Positions 8,879 to 18,449 of a stretch of 41,459 bases of DNA are shown piece by piece; positions within the stretch are counted from its first letter, which is position 1; every line of letters starts with the position of its first letter. The position numbers and the translations under genes are program-made. Origin of the DNA: Dysgonamonadaceae bacterium. GTDB lineage: Bacteria; Bacteroidota; Bacteroidia; Bacteroidales; Azobacteroidaceae. The stretch covers positions 1-41,459 of the forward strand of contig JAIRVZ010000077.1 of the NCBI GenBank assembly GCA_031253625.1, in the 5' to 3' direction. The notes under the pieces were generated by a model. That model had not been told where the DNA came from, did not search any database, and saw only the letters and a program-made list of their open reading frames with translations.

Positions 8879-10914
8879 GTTCGTCTAAACTCTTCCAATC
8901 CATTATTCAAGAATGCAAGAAATTTATCTACGTCTTTATTATATGCGAATGATGGACCGATAGGCATTCCATCATTGTCTAACAAGACATAAAAGGGTTG
9001 GGCATTGGCTCCGAATTTAACTCTTTGCAAATAACTCCATTTATTGCCAACAGTTTTTAATTTGCGTAGCTTCCCATTTTCTTCAATTCGGATGATTTCC
9101 GGCAATGGCGTTTTATCATCTACAGACAAAGAAATCAAAACAAAATTGTTATCAATAATGTTTTTTACTCTTGGGTCAGACCAAACAGAGGCTTCCATTT
9201 CGCGGCAATTCACACAACCATATCCGGTAAAGTCGATTAAAACAGGTTTTCCCTGTTCTTTGGCAAATTGCATACCTTCTTCAAAATCATGAAACTGTGG
9301 ACGTACTTCTCCCTGATACAAGTTGAAATCTTGGGTATAAAGAGGTGGTGCGAATGCACTGATAGCTTTCAGTGGCGCTCCCCACAATCCAGGAATCATA
9401 TACATGGCAAAAGCAAATGAAATAATGGCTAAGAATAATCTTGGCACAGATACATATTTCAAGTCGCTATCATATTTAAACTTGATTTTTCCTAATAAAT
9501 AGACTCCAAGTAAAGTAAATATGACAATCCATAACACAAGAAAAACTTCGCGGTCGAGAATTCTCCATCCGTAAGCTAAATCGGCTACCGATAAGAATTT
9601 TAATGCCAAAGCAAGTTCTAAAAATCCTAAAACAACTTTGACAGAATTAAGCCAACCGCCCGATTTGGGCATATTTTGCATTATGGATGGAAATATCGCA
9701 ATTAGAGCAAAAGGTATTGATAATGCTAAAGCAAATCCAAACATACCGGCTGCCGGTCCTAATATACTTCCTTTGGCTGCCGCTACTACTAATAAACTTC
9801 CGATAATTGGCCCTGTGCAGGAAAAAGAAACCAAAACCAAGGTAAATGCCATAAAAAATATGCTCAACAGCCCGACTGTAGAATCGGCTTTACTATCCAA
9901 TTTTGTAGTCCATGAAGATGGTAATGTTAATTCGAATGCTCCGAAAAATGAAATGGCAAATACAATCAATAACACACAAAACAACACATTGAAAACCGCA
10001 CTGGTAGATAATTCGTTTAATGCGCTCGCTCCGAAAATACCGGTAATTATCAGTCCTAAAGTAAGATAAATGACTATGATAGATAAGCCATAAGTAAAAG
10101 CATCGATAATTGCTTTTTTGCGATTGGATTTGGAACGTTTTAAAAAGAAACTTACGGTCATTGGAATCATAGGCCAAACACAAGGAGTAAGCAAAGCAAT
10201 TAACCCGCCAATAAAACCAAAAATGAATATTAAAAACCAAGAATCGTCTCTAACATTTCTGTCTGTTCTAAAATTTTCCAATTCGCTAATAACCGGTTTC
10301 CACCAATCTATTTCGGATTCGTTATACTCTAATGTCTTAATCGGCTCATTAACAACCAATTCAATAGGAATTTCTTGTTTTGTTTCAACAGTAACAGGTT
10401 TTTCCACCGGTTTCTGTGGCTCTTCTTTTTTCTCAATCGGCTTGATGGATTGTAATTGTTCAGGTAAATCTTCTTTTGTAAATTCAAATAGTTCGGACGT
10501 AGGTGGAAGGCAACGCCTGTTGTCGCAAGCCATATAAGTAACCTCTCCTATGATTTTGAATTTGTCAGGATTTGTGATTTTGAATTTTTGAATAAAACGT
10601 GCTGATGTTTCAAACCAACGCAATTCCATTTCAAATTGCCTGTCATATTGAGTTATTGCCTTAGAAGTAGCTGAAACTTTACCTACAAGTTCTGCTCCCT
10701 CAATTTTTTCGAAAGAAAATTCAGTGGAAGAGACAGGAACGTCTTCCGGAAGGTTTATATCGTATAAATGCCAACCTCTATCGATAGACGCTTGAAAAAC
10801 TATTTCACTTTTTTCGTTTATCGAAAATTGCCATTTAACAGGATTAAAAATTTGGCTCCAACCTGTTTGACTGAAACAGAATAAAAGAATGGATATGAAA
10901 AAACGGACTCTCAT
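8854..10914 (-). CDS. dsbD: DsbD-like thiol:disulfide interchange protein
   Basis: This 686-residue inner-membrane protein carries electrons from cytoplasmic thioredoxin to periplasmic proteins. It has a signal peptide (1-20) and an N-terminal DsbC-like domain with cysteines C130 and C135. The central eight-helix region has the redox pair C245 (LLTPCVWPMIP) and C366 (SFSCTGPIIGS). The C-terminal thioredoxin-fold domain has C567-C570 (GYGCVNCREMEASVW). All six expected cysteines are present. It starts 20 bases after the LptD-like gene, fitting a cell-envelope transcription unit. The last eight residues are encoded by a palindromic repeat rather than by conserved domain sequence. Confidence 0.94.
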   Translation of the reverse strand: MRVRFFISILLFCFSQTGWSQIFNPVKWQFSINEKSEIVFQASIDRGWHLYDINLPEDVPVSSTEFSFEKIEGAELVGKVSATSKAITQYDRQFEMELRWFETSARFIQKFKITNPDKFKIIGEVTYMACDNRRCLPPTSELFEFTKEDLPEQLQSIKPIEKKEEPQKPVEKPVTVETKQEIPIELVVNEPIKTLEYNESEIDWWKPVISELENFRTDRNVRDDSWFLIFIFGFIGGLIALLTPCVWPMIPMTVSFFLKRSKSNRKKAIIDAFTYGLSIIVIYLTLGLIITGIFGASALNELSTSAVFNVLFCVLLIVFAISFFGAFELTLPSSWTTKLDSKADSTVGLLSIFFMAFTLVLVSFSCTGPIIGSLLVVAAAKGSILGPAAGMFGFALALSIPFALIAIFPSIMQNMPKSGGWLNSVKVVLGFLELALALKFLSVADLAYGWRILDREVFLVLWIVIFTLLGVYLLGKIKFKYDSDLKYVSVPRLFLAIISFAFAMYMIPGLWGAPLKAISAFAPPLYTQDFNLYQGEVRPQFHDFEEGMQFAKEQGKPVLIDFTGYGCVNCREMEASVWSDPRVKNIIDNNFVLISLSVDDKTPLPEIIRIEENGKLRKLKTVGNKWSYLQRVKFGANAQPFYVLLDNDGMPIGPSFAYNKDVDKFLAFLNNGLEEFRRTVRRTTYE

Positions 10915-10934
10915 AATTTATTTATACTTTATAA

Positions 10935-13649
10935 CTATTCCCACCTCGAAGGCTCAAAAGAATTGCTTTGATTATATTTTAAATCTTTAAGCATGGAAGA
11001 ATTTACAGAAAGCGTGAAATTGTAGAACTGCCCATACCCAATAGGATTAAAACTTGCAGACATAGACCAACAATGCAAATCTCTTGAGATTGTACAAAGC
11101 ATCATTTCAAATCGGTTTCTATCGAAATTGTAGCTTGTATTCATATTAAAACGCCATCCTTTGGTGGGCTGTATGTTTCCGGAGATTGATAATGTGTGGC
11201 TGAGTTTATACTTATATTCTCTCCTTATTTTGTCAAAATTGCTCCTATCATAACCCCAAGTAATACCGTAATCAAACGTTAGATTCCAAGGAATGGTAAA
11301 AATAGCATATCCATCATCATCAAAATTTCCGCGTTCTTTTTTGCCGGAACGAAGTGGTGTATTGGATCCTGCTCCGGTCTGATTGTCATCAGCTACATTG
11401 GTTTCGTCATTCTCTCCTGTTTTATTATCCGAATCGGAAGAACCATCTTTTTTACCAAACCATTTTTTGAAAGTTTCATTGTTAAGCGTATATGATTGTC
11501 TATAACTGGTTCCTGTGAAACGTGGAAATTTCCCATTGTTCCAACGAAGTTCATTCATCTTCCTTCCATTTTCATCATACATATAAACTTCAAAAATTCC
11601 TGATATACTTATAGGAAAGGATTTGATCGTGTTTATTTGTAAATTGGCTGAAATATCCGACCAATTTAATGAGTCGGCCATAAAATTATATCCCGACTGC
11701 AAATTTAACCGCTCGATTAAGCTTATCTTCCTTACTCCGGTAGAATCTCTATCGGATTTGACCTTCATTTCTACATTGTTGTTTACCGAGAAGTTTAATG
11801 AGGCCGATTTTCCGGCTCCGGACGGACGAAACATTGCTCCGGGAAAATCAAAAGGAGAATACCTGACAGTATCTATATTTCCATTCCTATTGATAAATGT
11901 TTTATCGACATAAGAGCCAAACCTTGGATCTGAAAAATCAGGAGAACCCGAAAAACTGACGGTAGGAGTCAATACATGGCGTATTTTTTGCACTTTATCG
12001 CCAAATATTTTCCATGGCGTAAAAAAGCCATACAGTTTTGTAGTCATAGCAATAGATGCCGAATAGTCATACGAACGGAAAAAACCGGAAACCGTATCAA
12101 CCGGAACCAATCTGCCTTTATCCGGATCATAATCTTGTGTAACTTTTTTCGTATGCCAACGTTCATTATAGTTGATACCCGGAGTAATATTGATATAATT
12201 AAACAGGTTGAACGTAGCAGCAACAGGAATAGAGTGTTTCATTCCATTTTGCCAATCATCCAACAAGTTAGTGCTAAAATCTTTTTCTTTTCCGAAAAAT
12301 CTATTTTCCAAATTTCCTTGATAGCTAACCGAAACAGCCTCATACCAGCGTTCTCCTCCTATGGGATTTTTTCTTTTAAACGGAAAAATTTGTCGCATAG
12401 CAATACTCATTGTCGGAAGTGCTAACGTTATAGTCGAGTCTTGAGTCCGCTGACTGGCCGACATATTCATAGTTAATGACCAAGGACTTTCGGGAAAAGT
12501 TTGACTAAGATTGACACTGGAAGTTTTTTGGTTCCTATTTTGATTACCTAATGCAAATCCGTTTACCTGATGGCGATCGTAAGAAGTTGTTGAAAAATCA
12601 ACATTTGCCGAAAGGGTGCGAAAAGGATTGGCTTTCGTATCTTGTTTATGATTCCATTTCACACTAAAGTCTGTTGACTTCAGATAATCCGGCTCACCTT
12701 TGTCTCCCAAAACGGTTACTAAATAGCTAAGAGTAAAACCTCCCAAATACTTATATCTCTTGTTATAAGCAGAACGAGCATTAATTCCCCACGAACCTCT
12801 TGTGTGAATTTCTCCCGTTAGAGCCAAATCCACATAATCGTTGAATGCAAAATAATATCCTCCGTTGCGTAAAGAAAATCCACGCCTGAGTTCATCGCCA
12901 TACGACGGCATAATGATTCCCGAAGAATAATCGCCTCTAAAAGGAAAATATCCAAATGGGATGGCGATAGGCAAAGGAACATCTTCAACAACCAAATAAG
13001 CCGGTCCGGTTACAATATTCTTTCCCGGACGGACTTTAGCGCGAGTCAGGTTGAAATAAAAGTGCGGATGGTCGTGTTCATCGCAGGTGGTATATTTCCC
13101 ATCTACCATAAACATATCATCGTTCGCCAATTTTTTTGTCCGGCCTGCTGTTACGAATCCTTCGCCTTGCTGCGTGATGACATCTGTGATGAATCCTTTT
13201 TTTGTTTTAAAGTTATATCGCATTGTTTTGGATTCATACTGCGATTGGCCTTCTTTAAAAATAGGGTAACCGATTTCATCACCTATCGAATCGGTTGAAA
13301 ATGTGGCATATACAATATTTTTATCGGTATCAACCTCAATATAATCAGCATTTAATTCAAGGTTTTGATATTTTACATTTCCTTCGCCAAACAAATAAAT
13401 AAAACTGGTTCCTACCATTACTATCGAATCTTTCGATTGATAATATACAGGGGCATCAATTGCACTGGGACTTTTTGTAGGGATTGTATCAGCTGCCAAA
13501 ACTATCGAGTCGGCCGCTACGGTCAAAGAATCCAAAGTCGAAACCGGAGTATCAGACGCCGATACAGGTTTCTGAGCCTTTGTTTCAGAAAAAACAAATG
13601 ATAAAATCAGAACTATAAAAAAACAAAAAAGTATATTTTTTACCGGCAT
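10935..13649 (-). CDS. LptD-like LPS-assembly outer-membrane protein
   Basis: This 904-residue protein has a signal peptide (1-25), then a low-complexity Ser/Thr/Pro stretch and a short OstA/LptA-like beta region (YLFGEGNVKYQNLELNADYI) at about 83-105. A large beta-barrel of LptD type fills the rest, with VRPGKNIVTGPAYLVVEDVP and PFGYFPFRGDYSSGIIMPSY. A Ser/Asp/Asn/Gly-rich loop lies near 745-775. It presumably inserts lipopolysaccharide into the outer leaflet with an LptE-like partner not seen here. Its first 10 bases overlap the HD-domain gene, so the two are translationally linked, and dsbD follows after 20 bases. The Bacteroidota subfamily is annotated as putative LptD. Confidence 0.85.
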   Translation of the reverse strand: MPVKNILFCFFIVLILSFVFSETKAQKPVSASDTPVSTLDSLTVAADSIVLAADTIPTKSPSAIDAPVYYQSKDSIVMVGTSFIYLFGEGNVKYQNLELNADYIEVDTDKNIVYATFSTDSIGDEIGYPIFKEGQSQYESKTMRYNFKTKKGFITDVITQQGEGFVTAGRTKKLANDDMFMVDGKYTTCDEHDHPHFYFNLTRAKVRPGKNIVTGPAYLVVEDVPLPIAIPFGYFPFRGDYSSGIIMPSYGDELRRGFSLRNGGYYFAFNDYVDLALTGEIHTRGSWGINARSAYNKRYKYLGGFTLSYLVTVLGDKGEPDYLKSTDFSVKWNHKQDTKANPFRTLSANVDFSTTSYDRHQVNGFALGNQNRNQKTSSVNLSQTFPESPWSLTMNMSASQRTQDSTITLALPTMSIAMRQIFPFKRKNPIGGERWYEAVSVSYQGNLENRFFGKEKDFSTNLLDDWQNGMKHSIPVAATFNLFNYINITPGINYNERWHTKKVTQDYDPDKGRLVPVDTVSGFFRSYDYSASIAMTTKLYGFFTPWKIFGDKVQKIRHVLTPTVSFSGSPDFSDPRFGSYVDKTFINRNGNIDTVRYSPFDFPGAMFRPSGAGKSASLNFSVNNNVEMKVKSDRDSTGVRKISLIERLNLQSGYNFMADSLNWSDISANLQINTIKSFPISISGIFEVYMYDENGRKMNELRWNNGKFPRFTGTSYRQSYTLNNETFKKWFGKKDGSSDSDNKTGENDETNVADDNQTGAGSNTPLRSGKKERGNFDDDGYAIFTIPWNLTFDYGITWGYDRSNFDKIRREYKYKLSHTLSISGNIQPTKGWRFNMNTSYNFDRNRFEMMLCTISRDLHCWSMSASFNPIGYGQFYNFTLSVNSSMLKDLKYNQSNSFEPSRWE

Positions 13650-14185
13650 CCTAAAAAGAATTTACACCACTCATCAAATCTCTTGACCGATTCACTTCCA
13701 TGTTTTGCCAATCCTGTCCGTATCTTTTCGACAGATTTTTCTTTCCCTAAATGTGTTTTGGAATAAAATTTATCCGCAAAACATATCAGTTTCTCTTCTA
13801 TCGTTTCAGGAACCATGTTTCGCGGAGGTATGGGATAATTGTTTTTTATTATTTCAACCAAGCTTATACCGGTACCGGTATGTCTTTCACAAACCAACGC
13901 ATGTTTCCTGAATTCCTTCTTCATCAAAATTTCACTACCTATGGTACCATGACATATATACGGAGATTCTCCAAAACAATGTATTTCAGGCGCATAAGTG
14001 TCAAATATGCCTAAATCGTGCAACATTGCAGCCTCGTAAATAAAATCTTTGTCTAAATTCATTTCCGGGTGCATTTCTGCAATCTTTAATGCTTTTTCAG
14101 CAACAGCACGACTGTGAGTTACCAAAATATCGTATTGTGGAGTGCCTTCTTCGTAATATTCGTTGATTATTTTAAAAGGGTCCAT
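13640..14185 (-). CDS. HD-domain phosphohydrolase
   Basis: This 181-residue cytoplasmic protein has an HD-superfamily metal site: H25 in THSRAVAEKAL, the HD pair in EAAMLHDLGIFDT, and downstream histidines in CHGTIGSEIL and VCERHTGTG. The spacing is that of a small YqeK/YedJ-like HD hydrolase acting on nucleotides or related phosphoesters. The substrate is not evident. It lies 12 bases after the CoA-transferase gene and overlaps the LptD-like gene by 10 bases. Confidence 0.85.
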   Translation of the reverse strand: MDPFKIINEYYEEGTPQYDILVTHSRAVAEKALKIAEMHPEMNLDKDFIYEAAMLHDLGIFDTYAPEIHCFGESPYICHGTIGSEILMKKEFRKHALVCERHTGTGISLVEIIKNNYPIPPRNMVPETIEEKLICFADKFYSKTHLGKEKSVEKIRTGLAKHGSESVKRFDEWCKFFLGCR

Positions 14186-14197
14186 TACAAAAACATC

Positions 14198-15691
14198 CTA
14201 TTTACACAAAGACCAATCCACATTACGCATATCGCCTGTTTTATTGAAAGCATTATGGAACGCAAAACAAGTTTCCAAGTGTTGTGGCGTATGTCCTTTC
14301 ACTCCTAATTTCAAATAATCACTCAACAGTTTTTTATATTCGGGATGTACACAATTTTCGATAATCGATTCTGCTCTTTGTATAGGAGCCAATCCGCGTA
14401 AATCGGCAACACCAAATTCGGTAATCAGAATTTTTACGGAGTGTTCGCTATGATCGACATGTGAAACCATCGGCACAATGGCACTGATTTTCCCATCTTT
14501 AGCAACCGAAGGAGTTGTGAATACGGAAAGATAAGCATTGCGGCAGAAATCGGCAGAACCGCCAATTCCATTCATCATTTTAGTTCCCACAACGTGAGTA
14601 GAGTTGATATTTCCAAAAATATCTGCCTCTAAAGCTGTATTGATGGCAATTAATCCCAAGCGGCGGGCAACTTCCGGACTGTTTGATATTTCCTGCGGAC
14701 GCAAGACTAATTTTTGTTTGTATAATTCGAGATTACCATAAACTTCGCTCAAGGCTTCTGCGCTAAGTGTTAACGAACAACCACTGGCAAATTTCACACG
14801 GTTTTCCTTCATCAATGCAATAACCGAATCTTGAATTACTTCCGTATATACCTCAAATGCAGGAATTTCCTTGCTCAAGCCCATAGCGCCTAACACAGCA
14901 TTCGCTACGTTTCCAACACCCGATTGCACCGGTAGGAAAGATGCAGGAATCCGTCCGGCTTTCATTTCTGCAGCAAAGAAATCGGCTACATTTTTACCAA
15001 TTTGGTCGGTAACCTCGTCGGTAGGAACAAAAGCGCCAATTTCGTTAGGTAAATTAGTTTCAACAATTCCGACAATTTTTTTAGGATCTACCTGAACATA
15101 AGGTACTCCGATTCTGTCGCTTGGTTTATATACAGGAATTTCTCTTCTGTAAGGAGGATCTAAAGGTTGATAAATATCATGAATTCCTGATAATTCTTTG
15201 GGATGAAATTTATTTAATTCAACGATAACAATATCTGCTAACTGAACGATTGTAGGAGCAATACCTACGGCAGAAGTCAATGTTATTTTACCATCTTCGG
15301 TTACATCGGCAGCCTCAATAATAGCAATATTAGGCCGGGGAAGAAATCCGTATCTCAAGTATTGCTGTATTTCGGAAAGATGAAGGTCGAAATAATGAGC
15401 ATCATGTGCATTCAACGCTTTTCTTAAATCTCCATTGGATTGATAAGGCGAACGGAATTTGATTGCATTGGCTCTTGCCAACTGACCGTCGACAGAATCG
15501 CCTGTAGAGGCACCTGTATACATTCCGACTTTGAATGGTTTGCCCTTGGCATGTTCTTCTTCGGCTTTTTTTGCCAAAGCAATTGTTACTGCCTTTGGGC
15601 ATCCGGCTGCGGTAAAGCCACTAAATCCTATAACATCGTCGTTTTTAATGAGGCCGGCCGCCTCTTCTGCTGAAATAAATTTAAATCCCAT
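14198..15691 (-). CDS. Acetyl-CoA hydrolase/transferase family protein (succinate:acetate CoA-transferase type)
   Basis: This 497-residue enzyme transfers CoA between acyl groups. Family features include GFSGFTAAGCPKAVTIALA, GMYTGASTGDSVDGQLA, the glycine loop QSGVGNVANAVL, and the catalytic glutamate E284 in EVYTEVIQD, the position used by AarC-type transferases. The C-terminal MNGIGGSADFCRNAYLSVF and LITEFGVADLRGLAP are typical. Fermentative Bacteroidota use such enzymes for succinate/acetate or propionate exchange, so a CoA-transferase is more likely than a hydrolase. It heads the long minus-strand run and has a strong -7 box bracketed by an inverted repeat. Confidence 0.92.
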   Translation of the reverse strand: MGFKFISAEEAAGLIKNDDVIGFSGFTAAGCPKAVTIALAKKAEEEHAKGKPFKVGMYTGASTGDSVDGQLARANAIKFRSPYQSNGDLRKALNAHDAHYFDLHLSEIQQYLRYGFLPRPNIAIIEAADVTEDGKITLTSAVGIAPTIVQLADIVIVELNKFHPKELSGIHDIYQPLDPPYRREIPVYKPSDRIGVPYVQVDPKKIVGIVETNLPNEIGAFVPTDEVTDQIGKNVADFFAAEMKAGRIPASFLPVQSGVGNVANAVLGAMGLSKEIPAFEVYTEVIQDSVIALMKENRVKFASGCSLTLSAEALSEVYGNLELYKQKLVLRPQEISNSPEVARRLGLIAINTALEADIFGNINSTHVVGTKMMNGIGGSADFCRNAYLSVFTTPSVAKDGKISAIVPMVSHVDHSEHSVKILITEFGVADLRGLAPIQRAESIIENCVHPEYKKLLSDYLKLGVKGHTPQHLETCFAFHNAFNKTGDMRNVDWSLCK

Positions 15692-15733
15692 AATTATTGT
15701 ATTGAACTATTTTCTTAGCGTATTTGTAAAAAA

Positions 15734-15772
15734 AATTACAGCCGCAAAGGTACCCTTTTTTTGGCTGTAATT
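15734..15772 (-). promoter_or_regulatory. CoA-transferase promoter inside a perfect inverted repeat
   Basis: The minus strand carries TACCTTTG at 15745-15752, an exact TAnnTTTG -7 box. It is flanked by 10-base perfect inverted arms AATTACAGCC (15734-15743) and GGCTGTAATT (15763-15772), 19 bases apart. The geometry suggests an operator overlapping the promoter. The regulator is unknown. Confidence 0.65.
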
Positions 15773-15874
15773 ATAGTTAAGAAACATTAATTTTAATCAA
15801 TGTAGCATAGTTGATGTTAGGTTTGACTCCGTCGATTTTCAATTCTCACTGTGTTCGAAATGACAAGCGTAATA

Positions 15875-17920
15875 TTAATCGCTAATTATCCACTTCAAAC
15901 CTACATAAAACATTCGGCCAAGAATGGGACCCCAAACCATCGACGCATCAAAATTAGGACTTTGAGGATTATCTGCGGATATAATAGGATTCTTTTGTAC
16001 AAAATTGGTCAGGTTTTCGCTCCCTACATATACCGACCACGTTTTGAAATTCTTGGTTATTTGGCATTGCAATTGAACAAAAGGTTTAAACTCCCTATCC
16101 CACAGTGGATTGTTTATATCGGGATCGGGCATCCGGCCGCCACCATTCAGTTGAGCCGTGAGGTCGAATTGCCATTTTCCATTGAGCGTTTGGTAAGAAG
16201 TAGTCAGCAAACTTTTGAAACGGCTGTTTAAGGGTTTTTCGCGTAATTCACCGTTGATGGTAGTTTTAACATCCAATATACGATGCGCAAGCGTCATTGT
16301 CCACAGGTCGATTATTTCGTAAGATGCTTCCAATTGTATGCTGTTTGAATAAGAACGTCCATCGAGGTTATGGAAATTCACACTATGTGGGTCAGTATCC
16401 ATATCAACTACAACTTGTTCCAAAAAATTGGTGTAATACCATTCTGCGTTCAGGGTTAAATCCTTGTTATTAACAGGGATATAAAACGACATGCTCAGTC
16501 CGTAATTCCAAGCTTCTTCTTGTTTTAAGTCTTTGAGCAGGTCGATGTTTTTGATTTGACGATTGCTTGCAAACAGATAGCTGTTTTCTGCCAAGATGTT
16601 AGGTGTGCGGTAGCCTTTTCCGGCAGATGCACGCAGTTGGAAATAATCCGAAACATCGTATTTTACATGCACGCGAGGTGTCGCAAAAAAGCCATATAAA
16701 TTGTGATGGTCGCCACGTAAGCCGAGTAAAATAGTCAAGTGTTCGTGAAAATTCAATGTATATTCTCCAAAAATACCCGGAACAAGTTCTTTGCGCTCAA
16801 AATTTCTCAACATCTCATCCTGTCCGTTTTGCCATTTTTCGTTATACAAATCGGAATTTAAGCTGGCTCCAGCCGATAACTTATGGTGTTCGTCGAATCT
16901 TGTTGAAAAAATGAAATTGGTATACAGATTGGTTTGCCGCGCATCGTAAGTTCTGTAGCCATAATAAGAATCTTGTTCGTGTTGCGAACCGCTCATGATA
17001 ATTCCAAAACTTCTGTCTTTTTCTTCATTCAATATGTAGCCGCCTTTCAGAAAAAACTCGTAACGGTCGGTTTCAATGCCTATTTTGTAAGGATTAGGTA
17101 TGGATTTAATTTGTCCGCCATTGCGTTCTTCGCGCAATGCTTTTATGCCTGCTCGCACATGGAAATCGTCTCCTTCGTAATCCCAACGGTTGAATAATTG
17201 ATATTGTTTCACTTTCGGTTGGTCGAGAAAACCATCACCATTATGGTCTATTTCGAATGTACTGTTTTGGGCATGAGCCAAAATACCTGTCGATAGACGT
17301 TCATTGAGGATAATACCTGAAGTCAGGTTTGCCTCAAAACGTCCTTCATCGCTGGCAAAGAGGTTCAAAGCCAACTTTTCGCTTGTTTCCGGCTTTTTAT
17401 ATTCGACATTGATTTGTCCGGTAATGGATTCGTAGCCATTGAGAACCGAAGATGAACCTTTCGACAACATAATGCTTTCCATCCACGGGCCGGGAATGTA
17501 GTTTAAGCCGTATGTTGAGGCCAACCCACGGAGATTGGGAAAATTTTCAGTTAGCATTTGAACATAAGTACCTGATAATCCGAGTAACTTTATTTGTTTC
17601 GAACCTGTTGCGGCATCGTTGTATGTTACGTCTACCGATGGATTGGTGGTGAAACTTTCGCTCAAGTTGCAACAAGCCGCCCTTGATAATTCGTGTGATG
17701 TTATTTTTTGTGTCCGGATAACAGGCGTGCGCATGTTGAGCAAGCCCACCGAACTCACAACATTTACTTCTTTGAGCTCGATGTCTTTCCAAATTTCCAA
17801 ACTGTCGGTATCGTGATCGTGCTCACAATCATGATTATGGTTGTGATTATGAACTTGTGCCGACAAATGGGTAGTAGCACCTAATAAAATTAGGGATAAT
17901 ATAATGATTATTTGTTTCAT
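15875..17920 (-). CDS. TonB-dependent receptor with His-rich N-terminus, probably metal-linked
   Basis: This 681-residue outer-membrane transporter has a signal peptide (1-21), then a His/Asp-rich segment at 23-38 (VHNHNHNHDCEHDHDTD). A plug domain follows (KEVNVVSSVGLLNMRTP, SESFTTNPSVDVTY, KGSSSVLNGYESITGQINVE), then a beta-barrel ending in the aromatic strand RMFYVGLKWIISD. A Cys-Cys pair (AACCNLSESF) lies in the plug. There is no carboxypeptidase-like N-terminal domain and no SusD partner, so polysaccharide uptake is unlikely. The His run and the Cys/His-rich small gene 116 bases upstream point to a transition metal such as copper or zinc, which is inference. Confidence 0.9.
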   Translation of the reverse strand: MKQIIIILSLILLGATTHLSAQVHNHNHNHDCEHDHDTDSLEIWKDIELKEVNVVSSVGLLNMRTPVIRTQKITSHELSRAACCNLSESFTTNPSVDVTYNDAATGSKQIKLLGLSGTYVQMLTENFPNLRGLASTYGLNYIPGPWMESIMLSKGSSSVLNGYESITGQINVEYKKPETSEKLALNLFASDEGRFEANLTSGIILNERLSTGILAHAQNSTFEIDHNGDGFLDQPKVKQYQLFNRWDYEGDDFHVRAGIKALREERNGGQIKSIPNPYKIGIETDRYEFFLKGGYILNEEKDRSFGIIMSGSQHEQDSYYGYRTYDARQTNLYTNFIFSTRFDEHHKLSAGASLNSDLYNEKWQNGQDEMLRNFERKELVPGIFGEYTLNFHEHLTILLGLRGDHHNLYGFFATPRVHVKYDVSDYFQLRASAGKGYRTPNILAENSYLFASNRQIKNIDLLKDLKQEEAWNYGLSMSFYIPVNNKDLTLNAEWYYTNFLEQVVVDMDTDPHSVNFHNLDGRSYSNSIQLEASYEIIDLWTMTLAHRILDVKTTINGELREKPLNSRFKSLLTTSYQTLNGKWQFDLTAQLNGGGRMPDPDINNPLWDREFKPFVQLQCQITKNFKTWSVYVGSENLTNFVQKNPIISADNPQSPNFDASMVWGPILGRMFYVGLKWIISD

Positions 17921-17961
17921 TTTTATTTGTGTTTGAGATTTAACTTATTTGGTTGTTGTGG

Positions 17962-18018
17962 GCTTGACGGCTTGACCTGCAATCTCCTAATAATTTAGCA
18001 GGGGATTCCGCGTCAAGC
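17962..18018. repeat. Two-tier inverted repeat downstream of the Cys/His-rich gene
   Basis: GCTTGACG (17962-17969) pairs with CGTCAAGC (18011-18018). Inside, AATCTCCT (17981-17988) pairs with AGGGGATT (18000-18007) with one wobble. The adjacent bases AGCGCAGAATGACAG extend the element toward the stop of the gene at 18037. It fills the space before the TonB receptor gene. Confidence 0.6.
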
Positions 18019-18036
18019 GCAGAATGACAGTACAGT

Positions 18037-18408
18037 TCAAATCGTTAGAACACAAATATGGCTAAGCAGGTTTCGTCCGGAGTCGTGGACATAACCTATC
18101 GAAGGAAAATTTTTATTTGGAATTATGGATGCATAAGCAATTCTCGCTGAGAAATTAGGCAAAGAAACTACCGTCATTAAGATTTGTAACGAAATGTTTG
18201 AGGGAAGTTCTTGTCCGTCGTCGAGAGTATATCTTTTGAGGTGGCATTTGTGCGTAAAATCAGCCAAATGGTTGCAAGATTCTACCGTATCATGATTTGA
18301 TGAGTGGTCGGGACAGCAAGAACAAAATTGAATAAGATTCACACCGTTTCCTGCCAATAAAGAATATAAGGCAAAAACAATTGCGGATATGCTTTTTAGC
18401 TTACTCAT
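18037..18408 (-). CDS. Small secreted Cys/His-rich protein
   Basis: I do not recognise a named family for this 123-residue protein. It has an N-terminal signal or membrane segment (5-26), then a dense metal-ligand-like stretch at 28-56: FCSCCPDHSSNHDTVESC then NHLADFTHKCH. The C-terminal half is ordinary and weakly hydrophobic. It is the upstream neighbour of the His-rich TonB receptor on the same strand, so the two may work together in metal sensing or uptake. It has its own -7 box a few bases before the ATG, implying a very short leader. Confidence 0.72.
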   Translation of the reverse strand: MSKLKSISAIVFALYSLLAGNGVNLIQFCSCCPDHSSNHDTVESCNHLADFTHKCHLKRYTLDDGQELPSNISLQILMTVVSLPNFSARIAYASIIPNKNFPSIGYVHDSGRNLLSHICVLTI

Positions 18409-18415
18409 AACACTG

Positions 18416-18449
18416 CAAAGGTAAACAATTTTTAGAAAATAAATTCAAA
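18416..18449 (-). promoter_or_regulatory. Promoter of the Cys/His-rich gene
   Basis: The minus strand has TACCTTTG at 18416-18423 (exact -7 consensus) and TTTG at 18446-18449, 22 bases apart. The start codon follows 7 bases after the -7 box, so the message is nearly leaderless. The -33 element overlaps the last codons of the DUF58 gene. Confidence 0.6.
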
